From Bolinopsis microptera (Eukaryota; Ctenophora; Tentaculata; Lobata; Bolinopsidae), in the NCBI RefSeq assembly GCF_026151205.1, contig NC_087073.1:1302001-1366000 (forward strand): a DNA stretch of 64,000 nt. Direction: 5' to 3'. The position numbers and the translations under genes were made by a program. Positions 22,501-31,703 of the stretch are shown in pieces. The first letter of the stretch is position 1. The number at the start of each line of letters is the position of its first letter. The notes beneath the pieces were generated by a model that was not told the DNA's origin, did no database searches, and was given only the letters and a program-made list of their open reading frames with translations.

Positions 22501-25017
22501 AAGAGGTTATAGTTTAGAAGAAGCTGTATGGTGCGTGTATTTATATAATATATAATATAATGTATATAATCTTACTATATATAAAGCGAGACGATATATA
22601 TATATTTATCCGTGCCATTTTACTGACACCACGGCATCAACTTTAAAGCGAATTTCCGCAAAAACCGTAAAAGATATACAACTGAAACTTTTTTGACTGG
22701 GTCAAATGCTTTAATGGCCTCCAATTCAGCATGAAAAAATAAAAAATTGGCCAAGAATTAGTGATTTTAGAGCCCAAAATTTGGACCCCCAAGTGGTGTC
22801 TAAAACGCGAATTAAACAGGTAATAATTATTTTGGTCTGTTGAGTCTTGACACCGTTTAGAGTTATATTATACGGGTTCCTGCTAGTGTATATAATGTAT
22901 ATATTGTATGTAATGTATATAATGTATAAAATGTGTATAATGTGTATAATGTATATAATGAATATAATGAATATAATGAATATAATGAATATAATGAATA
23001 TAATGAATATAATGAATATAATGAATATAATGAATATAATGAATATAATGAATATAATGAATATAATGAATATAATGAATATAATGAATATAATGAATAT
23101 AATGAATATAATGAATATAATGAATATAATGAATATAATGAATATAATGAATATAATGAATATAATGAATATAATGAATAATGAATATAATGAATATAAT
23201 GAATATAATGAATATAATGAATATAATGTATAAAATGTATAAAATGTATATAATGTATTTAGATAATGTATAACACCAGAATAATAATAACCGTGTCTGT
23301 GATTGAGACTGAAGACAAGTTCTCCTTCCACGAACTTTAATTCTATGGTAAAAGTGTCCACCGATTTCTCCAGAGAAGCCAAGTTCTTGAAAATGGACAG
23401 GCACGACTGAAATGAAAAACATTTATAAGATCACAGAAAGGTTAAAAGTAGTCAGCAATGTTTTAAAACCTATGAATGTGTAATATATAAGTTCTTATTA
23501 CCCACTAATCAATTAATTAATTACCCACTAATTAATTAAGTGATCGTTCATATACTATGCTTGGTGTAGCTCGTTGGGATAGTATAGGAATTCCAGTTCC
23601 TATAGTTGGGAATGAGGTAGTTGTCTGTTTACAGATCGCCCTCTAAACTTACAAGGAAATATTTCCTGTAGATCCTTGGTATATAAGCAACATTTGACAA
23701 AGCATAGTGCGGAGTGAGCTAAGTGCCCATCCTTGGAGAACCCGGTGGATGTCCTTGCTGTACGGCAGTGTTAAACAAGGAACTGAAACCGAGGGGTTCC
23801 GTTCAGACCCTTCTCACTTTGTTTCTGTCTAGTTCTAATGTAGGTACCGTCACAATAGTGACTTTAATATACAGGCCCTTCACACTTTGTTTCTGTCTAG
23901 TTCTAATGTAGGTACCGTCACAATAGTGACTTTAATATACAGGCCCTTCTCACTTTGTTTCTGTCTAGTTATAATGTAGGTACCGTCACAATAGTGACTT
24001 TAATATACAGGCCCTTCTCACTTTGTTTCTGTCTAGTTCTAATGTAGGTACCGTCACAATAGTGACTTTAATATACAGGCCCTTCTCACTTTGTTTCTGT
24101 CTAGTTCTAATGTAGGTACCGTCACAATAGTGACTTAAATATACAGGCCCTTCTCACTTTGTTTCTGTCTAGTTCTAATGTAGGTACCGTCACAATAGTG
24201 ACTACGTTAAAGGGTTTACTGTTATTTTTAATGTTTTAAAACCTCTAAACTTATAATTTAAGTATGCTCCTAAATCATGAAAATTGGTTTTATCTACGGT
24301 TTAAATGACCAAACAATTATGCAAGCAACATGTAATTAGCAGTAAGAAAGTCCTTACCCTTGCTGAGACTTTGCAGCGAAGTTCACCCGAATTTTGGCTT
24401 TGGAGGGAGAATTTTGAGAAAAAGGAAGTTTGAAAAAGAAAGGATCCATAGGCAGAGCGGGATAGATTAACTGTACGTACAGCGAGCTGAAAATGTAGGA
24501 AATATAATCAACTATCAATACTGAATTATATGAAACAGTTAATCAGTGGTTTAGAGGAGTTGGGAAGTTCCCGATTTGTGAAATTCTGAAACAGAGAGCA
24601 CTTACCCCACTAGCTTCACCCTCAAAGTATATCTCCTCTCCAACCTTCGCGAGACATAGTATAGCTTTACCAAATACTGGGGGAGGGAGCTGTCAATTTA
24701 TCGTTTCAGCTGAATTTTCATCGTGCGTGCGAAGATTCTAAATTCTACAAAATGCTCAGAAGTGACGTACGTGAAAGCAAGATTCATCATGCGAATGTTT
24801 TCGCGCCGTACGCAAACATTAATTTTCCTGCAAGGACCGCAAGTGGCAACAATTCGACGAGATTTGAAATTTTGGAAAAAAAAATATTGCATTGACCGGT
24901 GACCCTCACATTTCTTTTCTGCTTGATGCACGAAACATTATCGATGTTGTCAGCAAAAATCTACGAAACAGATGAATTATTACCTTTGATATGTCGTCCA
25001 GGAGCTGTGCAATTCAT
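16571..25017 (-). CDS. RAD9: RAD9 checkpoint clamp subunit, exons 1-7 (3' end missing)
   Basis: RAD9 is a PCNA-like subunit of the nuclear RAD9-RAD1-HUS1 (9-1-1) clamp, loaded at damaged DNA to activate the ATR checkpoint. Exons, in minus-strand order: 24,984-25,017; 24,606-24,676; 24,358-24,486; 23,292-23,406; 20,763-20,862; 20,073-20,190; 16,571-16,731. All have GT-AG borders and phases agree, giving 242 codons without a stop. Diagnostic segments are VFGKAILCLAKVGEEIY, RTVNLSRSAYGSFLF, SIFKNLASLEKSV, FNLTFQECEGLSAIF and REITFCLKEWRAILQF, which align in order with vertebrate RAD9A (from my knowledge of the family). Exon 7 ends at the FDDPGR segment; the end of the second PCNA-like lobe and the phosphorylated tail are not found. 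The start MNCTAPGRHIK aligns with the family N-terminus; a short upstream ATG reading stops at once. Introns consist mainly of minisatellites. Confidence 0.93.
16733..17026. repeat. 16-bp minisatellite, RAD9 intron 6 (proximal half)
   Basis: Tandem array of TTGGAACAGTGCCAAG with variants TACC and CAGG. It is one half of an array split by a transposon; the other half is 18,171-18,478. On the minus strand the last unit reads ...TACTGTTCCAG and supplies the 3' splice site of RAD9 exon 7, whereas internal units end CCAA. Long reading frames on both strands here are repeat artefacts. Confidence 0.96.
17027..18170. mobile_element. Non-autonomous hAT-type transposon
   Basis: The 1144-bp segment interrupts the 16-bp minisatellite. 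It begins CAGGGGTGTAGGAA and ends TTCCTACACCCCTG, a perfect 14-bp terminal inverted repeat, and is flanked on both sides by the 8-bp duplication GTTGGAAC (17,019-17,026 and 18,171-18,178). CAGGGG-type ends with 8-bp target duplications are hallmarks of the hAT superfamily. No transposase reading is seen. Inside is a diverged direct repeat of about 80 bp (near 17,200-17,285 and 17,548-17,628), starting CATGTCAGGATTCATCAG, and a run of 13 C near 17,064. Confidence 0.92.
18171..18478. repeat. 16-bp minisatellite, RAD9 intron 6 (distal half)
   Basis: Continuation of the TTGGAACAGTGCCAAG array on the far side of the hAT element. About 19 units with AAG/AGG and TACC/TGCC variants in the same mixture as the other half, as expected if one array was split by the insertion. 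Confidence 0.96.
18695..20070. repeat. 10-bp minisatellite, RAD9 intron 6
   Basis: About 137 copies of TGTTCTGTAA and its variant TGCTCTGTAA, with rare TGTCCTGTAA, CGCTCTGTAA and CTGTTATG forms. One short 7-base unit (near 19,430) shifts the register. On the minus strand the array starts within a few bases of the exon 6 donor: the intron opens GTACTGTTACAGAAC, already in repeat-like sequence. Variant blocks recur in order, pointing to higher-order amplification. Confidence 0.97.
20207..20616. repeat. 38-bp palindrome-containing minisatellite, RAD9 intron 5
   Basis: About 11 copies with unit near 38 bp. Each unit contains TACTAGCATA and, after a short spacer, TATGCTAGTA, which are exact reverse complements, so each unit can form a cruciform or hairpin. 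The first two units have a GTGTACAGT variant in place of one arm. Confidence 0.94.
20905..22321. repeat. 14-bp minisatellite, RAD9 intron 4
   Basis: About 100 copies of CTGTTGCTAGGTTA with GGG for AGG, CAG for CTG and 13-base variants scattered throughout. It begins about 40 bases from the exon 5 acceptor. The GGTTACT core is also present in arrays of the Ly6-like gene introns. Confidence 0.96.
22322..22949. other. Unclassified intronic sequence in RAD9 intron 4
   Basis: Single-copy sequence between two tandem arrays. A plus-strand reading of 80 codons (22,313-22,555) has its start inside the minisatellite and no recognisable domain; it could be a mobile-element fragment. The part from 22,600 to 22,860 is AT-rich and resembles non-coding transposon sequence, but I find no terminal repeats. 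Confidence 0.4.
22950..23232. repeat. 9-bp minisatellite, RAD9 intron 4
   Basis: About 30 copies of TATAATGAA, flanked by the related TATAATGTA units, one copy being a truncated 6 bases near 23,178. It lies just downstream of the exon 4 donor on the minus strand. The periodic reading frames (IFI IFI or NEY NEY) are by-products. Confidence 0.96.
23795..24205. repeat. 68-bp minisatellite, RAD9 intron 3
   Basis: Six nearly identical tandem units with 68-bp spacing, each containing TTTGTTTCTGTCTAGTTC, GTAGGTACCGTCACAATAG and TATACAGGCCCTTC. The array is homogeneous, with only single-base differences such as ATAATG for CTAATG. Confidence 0.95.
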
Positions 25018-25513
25018 TCGGTTTCCATGGTGCTGCTAAACCGTCTACCTTTAAAAATCCATCTTGATTAAGAGGTTTCCTCAATTTCTTGGGTACACTT
25101 TACACAAAGATTACCATAGTAACACTACTAGTTACTATAGTTACACAAAGATTATCCTAAATTAGTTGTAAATTTCTTTGGTATGAGACAAGAGTGAGAC
25201 TCGTTAGGTGCTACACTACATAATATAGGAAAACAAGGTTTAAACTTTGGTATTTATTAATAACAATCAAAACATATACCAAAACTGAAATCGATTAATG
25301 AAAACAATATATAAACAAAATCATTTGAATCACTGAGGGTGGAATGTTAACTTGAATGACTATAATGATATCACGACTATAATTAAGAGATAAAACAAAA
25401 CATCACATTTTACCAAATCTTTAAAAGCCAGTTATGTCACTGAAGCCCAAATGCAAATGACGTTTGAAACAGAAGTTGCCAAAATTTAAAAACGCATAAA
25501 ATACTAAATAAAA
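25018..25513. other. Intergenic, RAD9 5' flank and FAD synthase 3' flank
   Basis: About 500 bases between the RAD9 start and the repeat at the FAD synthase stop. On the minus strand an AATAAA is present at 25,253-25,258 and could serve FAD synthase polyadenylation. A partly palindromic segment, AGTAACACTACTAGTTACT, lies near 25,118. No TATA-like promoter can be assigned with confidence. Confidence 0.4.
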
Positions 25514-25690
25514 CAGAGCACTTGAAACTTCACTTAGTTCTGCCAGCGCGCTAGATAAAACAGAGCACAAACTTCACTTAGTTCTGCCAGCACGCTAAAT
25601 AAAACAGAGCACAAACTTCACTTAGTTCTGCCAGCGCGCTAGATAAAACAGAGCACAAACTTCACTTAGTTCTGCCAGCGCGCTCCTTCG
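25514..25690. repeat. 44-bp repeat overlapping the FAD synthase stop codon
   Basis: Four tandem copies with exact 44-bp spacing (CACTTAGTTCTGCCAG at 25,531, 25,575, 25,619 and 25,663). The copy at the gene end encodes the last residues and stop of FAD synthase; the other three lie in its 3' flank and repeat the same AGAACTAAG stop region. One copy differs by AGCACGCTAA. The unit was evidently copied from the end of the coding sequence. Confidence 0.95.
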
Positions 25691-26342
25691 CACCATCTGT
25701 CAGACAATATGCGGGTTTGTAGGTTGTACCATCCTCGCAAAGCAAGGCCGGGTTCCTCTGAGTGTTGTGGATATTACCTAAGGAAGTGTACCCCTCATTG
25801 TATAAAGTACAGTAAGGTACATTCATCTCCCTAATAAAGCACCACACATGTTTATAGGACCAGGATAAGATGGGGCTAACCCTCATCAGACTGGGCCAGC
25901 CCGGATCACAGGGAGTGAAGGAGCGAAGAGAGGCTGAGTAGGGGTCTGTGGATCTGGTACCCATTAGTACAGCCGACAAGTGAGGCATGTCAGCCTTCAG
26001 TTCGAACAGCGCGTCTTTTATTTTACCATTCTTCTTTACTATCGTTAGTCTGTACAAATCTGCAGATTGGGCTATAAAGTTATTGAGTTCAGGAAAAACC
26101 TCCTCAGTTTCGATATTAACGGTTATAACATTAGTGTTGTGTAAGTTGAGTCTCTGGAGTGTCATATGTAACAGGTGGAGAAGGACGGTGCAATCTTTTC
26201 CTCCGTTGAACGCCAGAGCGATGTTTTCCAGTCCATATTTATTGATAGCTTCGGTGATGAAACCTAAACTCTCCTCAATTAGAACCTTGATATCTTCACT
26301 GCATTGCAATGTTTCTGTGTTGAGAACAGGATTCAATAACAT
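25662..26342 (-). CDS. FLAD1: FAD synthase (FMN adenylyltransferase)
   Basis: The 226-residue product belongs to the PAPS-reductase-like FAD synthases, which transfer AMP from ATP to FMN to make FAD. Family signatures are the pyrophosphate-binding loop AFNGGKDCTVLLHL (residues 44-57), LMGTRSTDPYS (126-136), DPGWPSLMRVSPILSW (146-161) and VPYCTLYNEGYTSLG (175-189). The length covers only this domain; the vertebrate FLAD1 long form also has an N-terminal molybdopterin-binding-like domain, not seen upstream here. The reading is a single exon. Just before the ATG, CACTAAAATTCCCTTAG could be a 3' splice site for an upstream exon or untranslated leader, so a longer protein cannot be excluded. The stop lies in a 44-bp tandem repeat. 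Confidence 0.93.
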   Translation of the reverse strand: MLLNPVLNTETLQCSEDIKVLIEESLGFITEAINKYGLENIALAFNGGKDCTVLLHLLHMTLQRLNLHNTNVITVNIETEEVFPELNNFIAQSADLYRLTIVKKNGKIKDALFELKADMPHLSAVLMGTRSTDPYSASLRSFTPCDPGWPSLMRVSPILSWSYKHVWCFIREMNVPYCTLYNEGYTSLGNIHNTQRNPALLCEDGTTYKPAYCLTDGAKERAGRTK

Positions 26343-26836
26343 TGACTAAGGGAATTTTAGTGTTAAAATAAAGTTTGAATAAGAAACGTTATAAAAAATG
26401 TATACAGTAACACGGATTACCATAAGAAACTGTCCCAAATTTAGAAATAATCGATTTCTGGGATATAATTACCACGGAGTGTAATAAGAGTATGTCCAGA
26501 ATTAACAATTCGAGTATAAAACTCTTTCAGCAATTACCAAATTGTATAAAGAGTTTGGCCGGAAAACATAATTGACAAATAATAAAATACCCATATTATT
26601 TCAATAAATTAAAGAAGTTTATATTTTAGTTTATATAATGATACTCAAAAGTAAAAACTAAAAACTGAAACGTAATCAATGAGAACAGAACGGGTCACGA
26701 CACCAAATAGCAAAGCCAAAACTTCATCTTATCTGCCTTCAAGCACACTTAAAAACACTAACTCCTGCGTTAACTTTCACGTATAGATTCAGAAATGAGA
26801 GAGTTATTATGAAAATATTCATCCCTTGCTACCAGC
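26343..26836. other. Intergenic between FAD synthase and twin-CX9C gene
   Basis: AT-rich, without a recognisable coding segment on either strand. It contains the putative leader of FAD synthase and the 3' flank of the twin-CX9C gene. Confidence 0.4.
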
Positions 26837-26958
26837 CTCACTTTCTTGCTTCATAGTACACATTCTCTAAATACCTAGGTGTTACTAGGGTGTTACTAAG
26901 GTGATACTAGGTGTTACTAGGGTGTTACTAACTCACTTTCTTGCTTCATAGTACACAT
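26837..26958. repeat. Duplicated 3' coding end with TTACTAGGG mini-repeats
   Basis: The 27-base end of the twin-CX9C coding region (26,932-26,958; minus-strand ATGTGTACTATGAAGCAAG then AAAGTGAG) is repeated exactly at 26,837-26,863. Between the copies are five short units of the GTGTTACTAG type. Minus-strand reading through the outer copy gives a different C-terminus (EAGSKG then stop), probably the older one. The inner copy carries GTGAGT, a consensus donor, and TTTAG precedes the outer copy, so the insert could be spliced as a small intron. Confidence 0.85.
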
Positions 26959-27189
26959 AGCATACAACAAGAACTCGTGTTGACACTTATCTTTATCTCC
27001 TTTATCTATCACGCATTCTCTAAACTGCATCTTAAACTTAGAACAGTCCCCGGACTCTAGTACATTCACCAAGCTCTGTGTCTCATCACAAGTTAACCTC
27101 TGCTTCTCGTTTTTCAAAGAGTCCGCCAGTCCGGCTATTCGCTGTAACCTCATCTCTTCTGCTTGTTTTGCTTCTTCTACTTCGGACAT
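26917..27189 (-). CDS. Twin-CX9C (CHCH) mitochondrial-type protein
   Basis: Ninety residues, acidic and alpha-helical at the N-terminus. Cysteines at 49, 59, 69 and 79 are spaced nine residues apart (DCSKFKMQFREC then VIDKGDKDKC then QHEFLLYAMC), the twin CX9C arrangement of proteins oxidised by MIA40 in the mitochondrial intermembrane space. A further Cys lies at 34. The 9-9-9 spacing is like that of COA4 as I recall it, but the rest does not allow a firm name. It is followed by COX19 upstream on the same strand, 330 bases away. The last residues, ELVTP, come from a recent duplication at the 3' end (26,837-26,958), so the C-terminus is uncertain. Confidence 0.85.
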   Translation of the reverse strand: MSEVEEAKQAEEMRLQRIAGLADSLKNEKQRLTCDETQSLVNVLESGDCSKFKMQFRECVIDKGDKDKCQHEFLLYAMCTMKQESELVTP

Positions 27190-27518
27190 GATTAACTAGG
27201 AGATATCACTGATCAAGGAACTTTGATAATCAGAAATGTTATATAAAAGTTATGGGACAAAATCTGCTCATCTTTTCAAATAAGGACATCAATATTCAAA
27301 AGTTCAGAAATGTTTTTCCTGGAACTTTTTCATACTTTTGAATAAAAAACAGTGATAAACAATCAAAGTGATCAAAAAAGTATTTCAGACCAATTAATTC
27401 AAAACCTATTAACAAAATTACAAGGGTCACTGCACGAGGCTGGCAAAGCAAACATTCCCAGGATATCTGAGGAAACACCACCCTGATGTCTACTGTCTTT
27501 ATTGTGCAGTAACCTTCC

Positions 27519-27869
27519 TCAAGATACAACTTCTTCTTTTTTATCAGGCTGATCTGATTTAGTAATGTTATCATTGAACCCGGGCTGATCTGATTTAGTA
27601 ATGTTATCATTGAACCCGGGCTGATCTGATTTAGTAATGTTATCATTGAACCCCAAATCATCTAAATCTTCACTAACCATCAGATCATTGTCCATTCTAC
27701 ACTGCAAATACTCTCTGCTCTCTACCCTGCACTTCCTCTGATTGTACTCATGTTCCTTTAAACAGGACATGAAGGTCTGCATAAGGGCCTTGCACTCTCC
27801 AAAGTGATCGAGAGGGAAGCTGCCCTTGTCGGGGGGTGAGCCTCGCGGAGTTTGCCGGGCCCAGTTCAT
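27519..27869 (-). CDS. COX19: COX19 cytochrome c oxidase assembly factor
   Basis: COX19 is a soluble twin-CX9C protein of the mitochondrial intermembrane space needed for copper handling and assembly of cytochrome c oxidase. The 116-residue reading contains the family signature PPDKGSFPLDHFGECK (residues 12-27) and the pairs C26-C36 and C47-C57. REYLQCRM matches the family end of the CHCH fold. Typical COX19 is about 90 residues; the excess comes from three in-frame copies of a 12-residue unit, GFNDNITKSDQP, encoded by a 36-bp tandem repeat at 27,544-27,651. A minus-strand AATAAA lies 16 bases after the stop (27,498-27,503). Single exon; the start agrees with the conserved N-terminal length. 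Confidence 0.95.
   Translation of the reverse strand: MNWARQTPRGSPPDKGSFPLDHFGECKALMQTFMSCLKEHEYNQRKCRVESREYLQCRMDNDLMVSEDLDDLGFNDNITKSDQPGFNDNITKSDQPGFNDNITKSDQPDKKEEVVS
27544..27651 (-). repeat. 36-bp coding minisatellite in COX19
   Basis: Three identical 36-bp units keep the reading frame and encode three GFNDNITKSDQP units after the CHCH fold. The first part of the unit, LGFND, corresponds to the normal conserved LGFGD-like region of COX19, so the repeat was formed by duplicating the native C-terminus. Confidence 0.95.
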
Positions 27870-28087
27870 CCTCTGTTAATCCTCCTACCTTGGAAACGCA
27901 ACTGTGGTAAGTTTAAATGAAATTTTAAATGAAATACGGTTGCAGTTTTTGATGATGGTTATTAAGAAAATTGGCATATTGAAGGGATACACAATTAGAG
28001 TATAACGCCAATTTGACGTAGTAATAGTATATTCGTTTAAGTTAATTGTAAAACTTCCTACCTGTGTCTTCATTTCATTTTATATTT

Positions 28088-28182
28088 TGGCCCCCCCCGG
28101 CCCCCCCCCCCCGGCCCCCACCCACACCATTACAAGGTATAGTTTGCCCCCCCCCCGGCCCCCCCCCCCCGGCCCCTCTACT
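28088..28182. repeat. C-rich low-complexity, quadruplex-prone
   Basis: Runs of 7-14 C separated by GG occur twice, around a CACCCACACC spacer. On the minus strand this gives several long G runs able to form G-quadruplexes, about 220 bases upstream of the COX19 start. A promoter role is possible but unproven; run lengths may be inaccurate. Confidence 0.8.
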
Positions 28183-28199
28183 TTCTACAGAAACACAAA

Positions 28200-30345
28200 A
28201 CACAAAACAAGTGTTAACAAGTTAAAAACAGATATATAAACTTTATACTGGCACGAGATGAAATACCCGAGGGGTAGGAAAGGAAACAAGAGATAAATTA
28301 TGCGAGGTAATGTGAGAATTCGGTTCAGTTATGACTCATTTAAATGTTCTGACGTCATAGTTAATAGAATCAGTGCCACGAAAATAACCCAGAAAAATAT
28401 GCGGTTTTAAAGACCGCAACAATTTCCGCTACTTCGTAATCCTGATTATTGCCCGGCAGATTCCTAGTTCGCATACAATCATTATCGTAGTTGACTGAGC
28501 TGTAATATGTTCATGTTGTCGAACTTACCCCGAGCTACTAGAACTTTTTTGTTTTGCTTAATTAAATTATTCGGGGGGGACAATTGGTATTTTTTTGCAA
28601 AACTTGATTTCGAGATAGCAGTTTGACCAACAAACTAGGATATATTTTGCCATGCAAAATTCAGAATTTGGCAGCCAAATTTTTTTGAGGTCTAAATCAA
28701 AAATTCGTTCCTAAAATAAGGTGGAAATGCGATTAAGAGTCGATTCCGAAAATTTCATGCAAAAATTTTAAAAACTGATTGAGTTGTTACAATTTTAATG
28801 AGATCAATTCCGCGAATATCGAAAACCAAGATACAGGCACTTTTGTTTATTTTTTGCGGTCTTTTCGCCTTAGTATCCACATTTAAACAGATATAAAGCT
28901 ATAACTTACAGAGAATATGTAGTTTAGGCTTACCTTTCATATAAAAAATATTGATATTTGACCAATTTATGGGCCGAAATCTATCAAATTTGTTGCGTAT
29001 GCCCAAATATGGGCATATGGTTTTTGGCTCATAACTCAGTAATTTGTTGTCCAATCTTGATGAAATTTCATATACGAGTTCAGGAGACCACTAGCTACAA
29101 TTAGAGCACCTAAAACCTGGGTTTTTGACATGTTCAGGGTATTTGGCCAAATTAGGTCTGTTTGTTAATACAAAATTATAACAACAATTCGTCACAAGAG
29201 AACAGAGAACAGTAAATTAAATTTCAGAGTTGCTTGATAATACAAATATTATATATTGTATATAAATTTTTTGTTGTAAGTTTATTTTGTTTAGCATTTT
29301 ATTCAATGACAAAAGATAAAAAATTCCTGAAACCCACCGTTGTATTGTAAAGAAGCAAATTATGATTAGCTTTTCTGTGAATAATTTAAAATTCATTTCA
29401 CAAAAAATGAATATCATACTCAATTAACGACTCGTGCCCGAACAAAAAACAATTTGAAAACTTAAGAATTATACACCGGGAAGCTTGCAATATTGATCAT
29501 GACTGATAACAACTGAATCCTACAGTTCAAGTTTAGGCCACAAGGTTGAAACAATTATTGTTCAAATGATAATTGGTACCTAGTGGTTCAATTAGTGGTA
29601 CCTATATTGGTACCTAGTGGTTCCGAAAGAAAGATATTATATTGTCAATAATATCAAACATTCAATTAAAAATAATCTGAAATCATAAGACAGCATTAAG
29701 GTTTGTGTCGGCCAACCCAAATGACCTCAAAAATGTGTTTATTCAACTGGAAAGTTGACCTTTTGGACCTCAAAGTCAAACAACGAATTTAGGCATATTT
29801 TTCGTTTTTCATATTAAAATGGAAGTGGAAAATAACCGCAACTAGCATATTTATATTATATGAGTTATGAATAAAAAAACACCCGAAAATGCTTCCTTTT
29901 AAATTTATGGTAGAAAATGTGATTTTTTCTAACAAAACAATCCATTGTTCATTGACGGACTTTTTGGTCAAAACAATCCTGAAAAGAAAAATTACCAATT
30001 TTTGACTTTCAAAATGTATAAAAACACAGCCTTTTCAGATGCGATATCAAGATTTTACACACATCTTGAACAAGATATGAATAAACTTCGTGCAAAATTT
30101 CAGCTCAATATCACAACAAATTATTGACTTAAAGCCTCTAAACAAAACAAATTGTGCTTTTTCCGAAAAATGCACTTTAACCAGGAAATGCTCGATTACA
30201 GAAATCGGTATTCTCAAAGAACCATTTGTTGGTGTGGAAACGGTGCGCTAGATGAGCACTGAACTTCCTATGAGTTCATTTGGGCTGGAAATTTTTGGTG
30301 TATGCCCCCTTAACCACCCTCGCCATAATTCGTCAATCCAAGATC
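28200..30345. other. Gene-free region with mobile-element-like sequence
   Basis: I find no coding segment. A short hairpin, TATGCCCA-AATA-TGGGCATA, lies near 28,998-29,017. Imperfect inverted arms CCAACCCAAATGACCTCA (about 29,711) and TGAGTTCATTTGGGCTGG (about 30,279) enclose about 590 bases and may be the ends of an old miniature element; no target duplication is evident. The sequence between is AT-rich with no significant frame. Short repeats of GGTACCTA/GGTTC occur near 29,575-29,625. Confidence 0.45.
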
Positions 30346-31703
30346 TTGATTTAGTCAAGTCTGAAAATCTACAATTCCAGTGACAAGAGCTGAGGGGTGA
30401 TCTTGATTTAGTCAAGTCTGAAAATCTACAATTCCAGTGACAAGAGGCGTGATCTTGATTTAGTCAAGTCTGAAAATCCACAATTCCAGTGACAAGAGGG
30501 GTGATCTTGATTTAGTCAAGTCTGAAAATCCACAATTCCTGTGACAAGAGGGGTGATCTTGATTTAGTCAAGTCTGAAAATCTACAATTCCAGTGACAAG
30601 AGGGGTGATCTTGATTTAGTCAAGTCTGAAAATCTACAATACCAGTGACAAGAGGCGTGATCTTGATTTAGTCAAGTCTGAAAATCCACAATTCCTGTGA
30701 CAAGAGGGGTGATCTTGATTTAGTCAAGTCTGAAAATCTACAATTCCAGTGACAAGAGGGGTGATCTTGATTTAGTCAAGTCTGAAAATCTACAATACCA
30801 GTGACAAGAGGCGTGATCTTGATTTAGTCAAGTCTGAAAATCCACAATTCCTGTGACAAGAGGCGTGATCTTGATTTAGTCAAGTCTGAAAATCCACAAT
30901 TCCAGTGACAAGAGGCGTGATCTTGATTTAGTCAAGTCTGAAAATCCACAATTCCAGTGACAAGAGGCGTGATCTTGATTTAGTCAAGTCTGAAAATCTA
31001 CAATTCCAGTGACAAGAGGGGTGATCTTGATTTAGTCAAGTTTGAAAATCTACAATTCCAGTGACAAAAGGCGTGATCTTGATTTAGTCAAGTCTGAAAA
31101 TCCACAATTCTAGTGACAAGAGGCGTGATCTTGATTTAGTCAAGTCTGAAAATCTACAATTCCAGTGACAAGAGGGGTGATCTTGATTTAGTCAAGTCTG
31201 AAAATCTACAATTCCAGTGACAAGAGGGGTGATCTTGATTTAGTCAAGTCTGAAAATCCACAATTCCAGTGACAAGAGGCGTGATCTTGATTTAGTCAAG
31301 TCTGAAAATCCACAATTCCAGTGACAAGAGGGGTGATCTTGATTTAGTCAAGTCTGAAAATCTACAATTCCAGTGACAAGAGGCGTGATCTTGATTTAGT
31401 CAAGTCTGAAATCCACAATACCAGTGACAAGAGGCGTGATCTTGATTTAGTCAAGTCTGAAAATCTACAATTCCAGTGACAAGAGGGGTGATCTTGATTT
31501 AGTCAAGTCTGAAAATCTACAATTCCAGTGACAAGAGGCGTGATCTTGATTTAGTCAAGTCTGAAAATCTACAATTCCAGTTACAAGAGGGGTGATCTTG
31601 ATTTAGTCAAGTCTGAAAATCCACAATCCCAGTGACAAGAGGGGTGATCTTGATTTAGTCAAGTCTGAAAATCCACAATTCCAGTGACAAGAGGCGTGAT
31701 CTT
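30346..31703. repeat. 52-bp minisatellite entering the zinc-finger gene 3' end
   Basis: About 26 units with 52-bp spacing, each containing GATCTTGATTTAGTCAAG, TCTGAAAATC and CAGTGACAAGAGG. Variation is limited to TCTACA/TCCACA, CAGTG/CTGTG and GGGGT/GGCGT. The unit nearest the zinc-finger gene encodes, on the minus strand, the final 14 residues and stop of that gene (KITPLVTGIVDFQT). TTGATTTAGTCAAG contains the inverted arms TTGA/TCAA. Confidence 0.96.

Noticed and set aside
22313-22555. 80-codon plus-strand gene
   Set aside because: Its start lies in a minisatellite, it is inside a RAD9 intron, and no domain is recognisable; kept only as unclassified sequence.
22847-23422. NEYNEY or IFIIFI repeat proteins
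   Set aside because: Translation of a 9-bp intronic repeat; the only real coding part is RAD9 exon 4 at 23,292-23,406.
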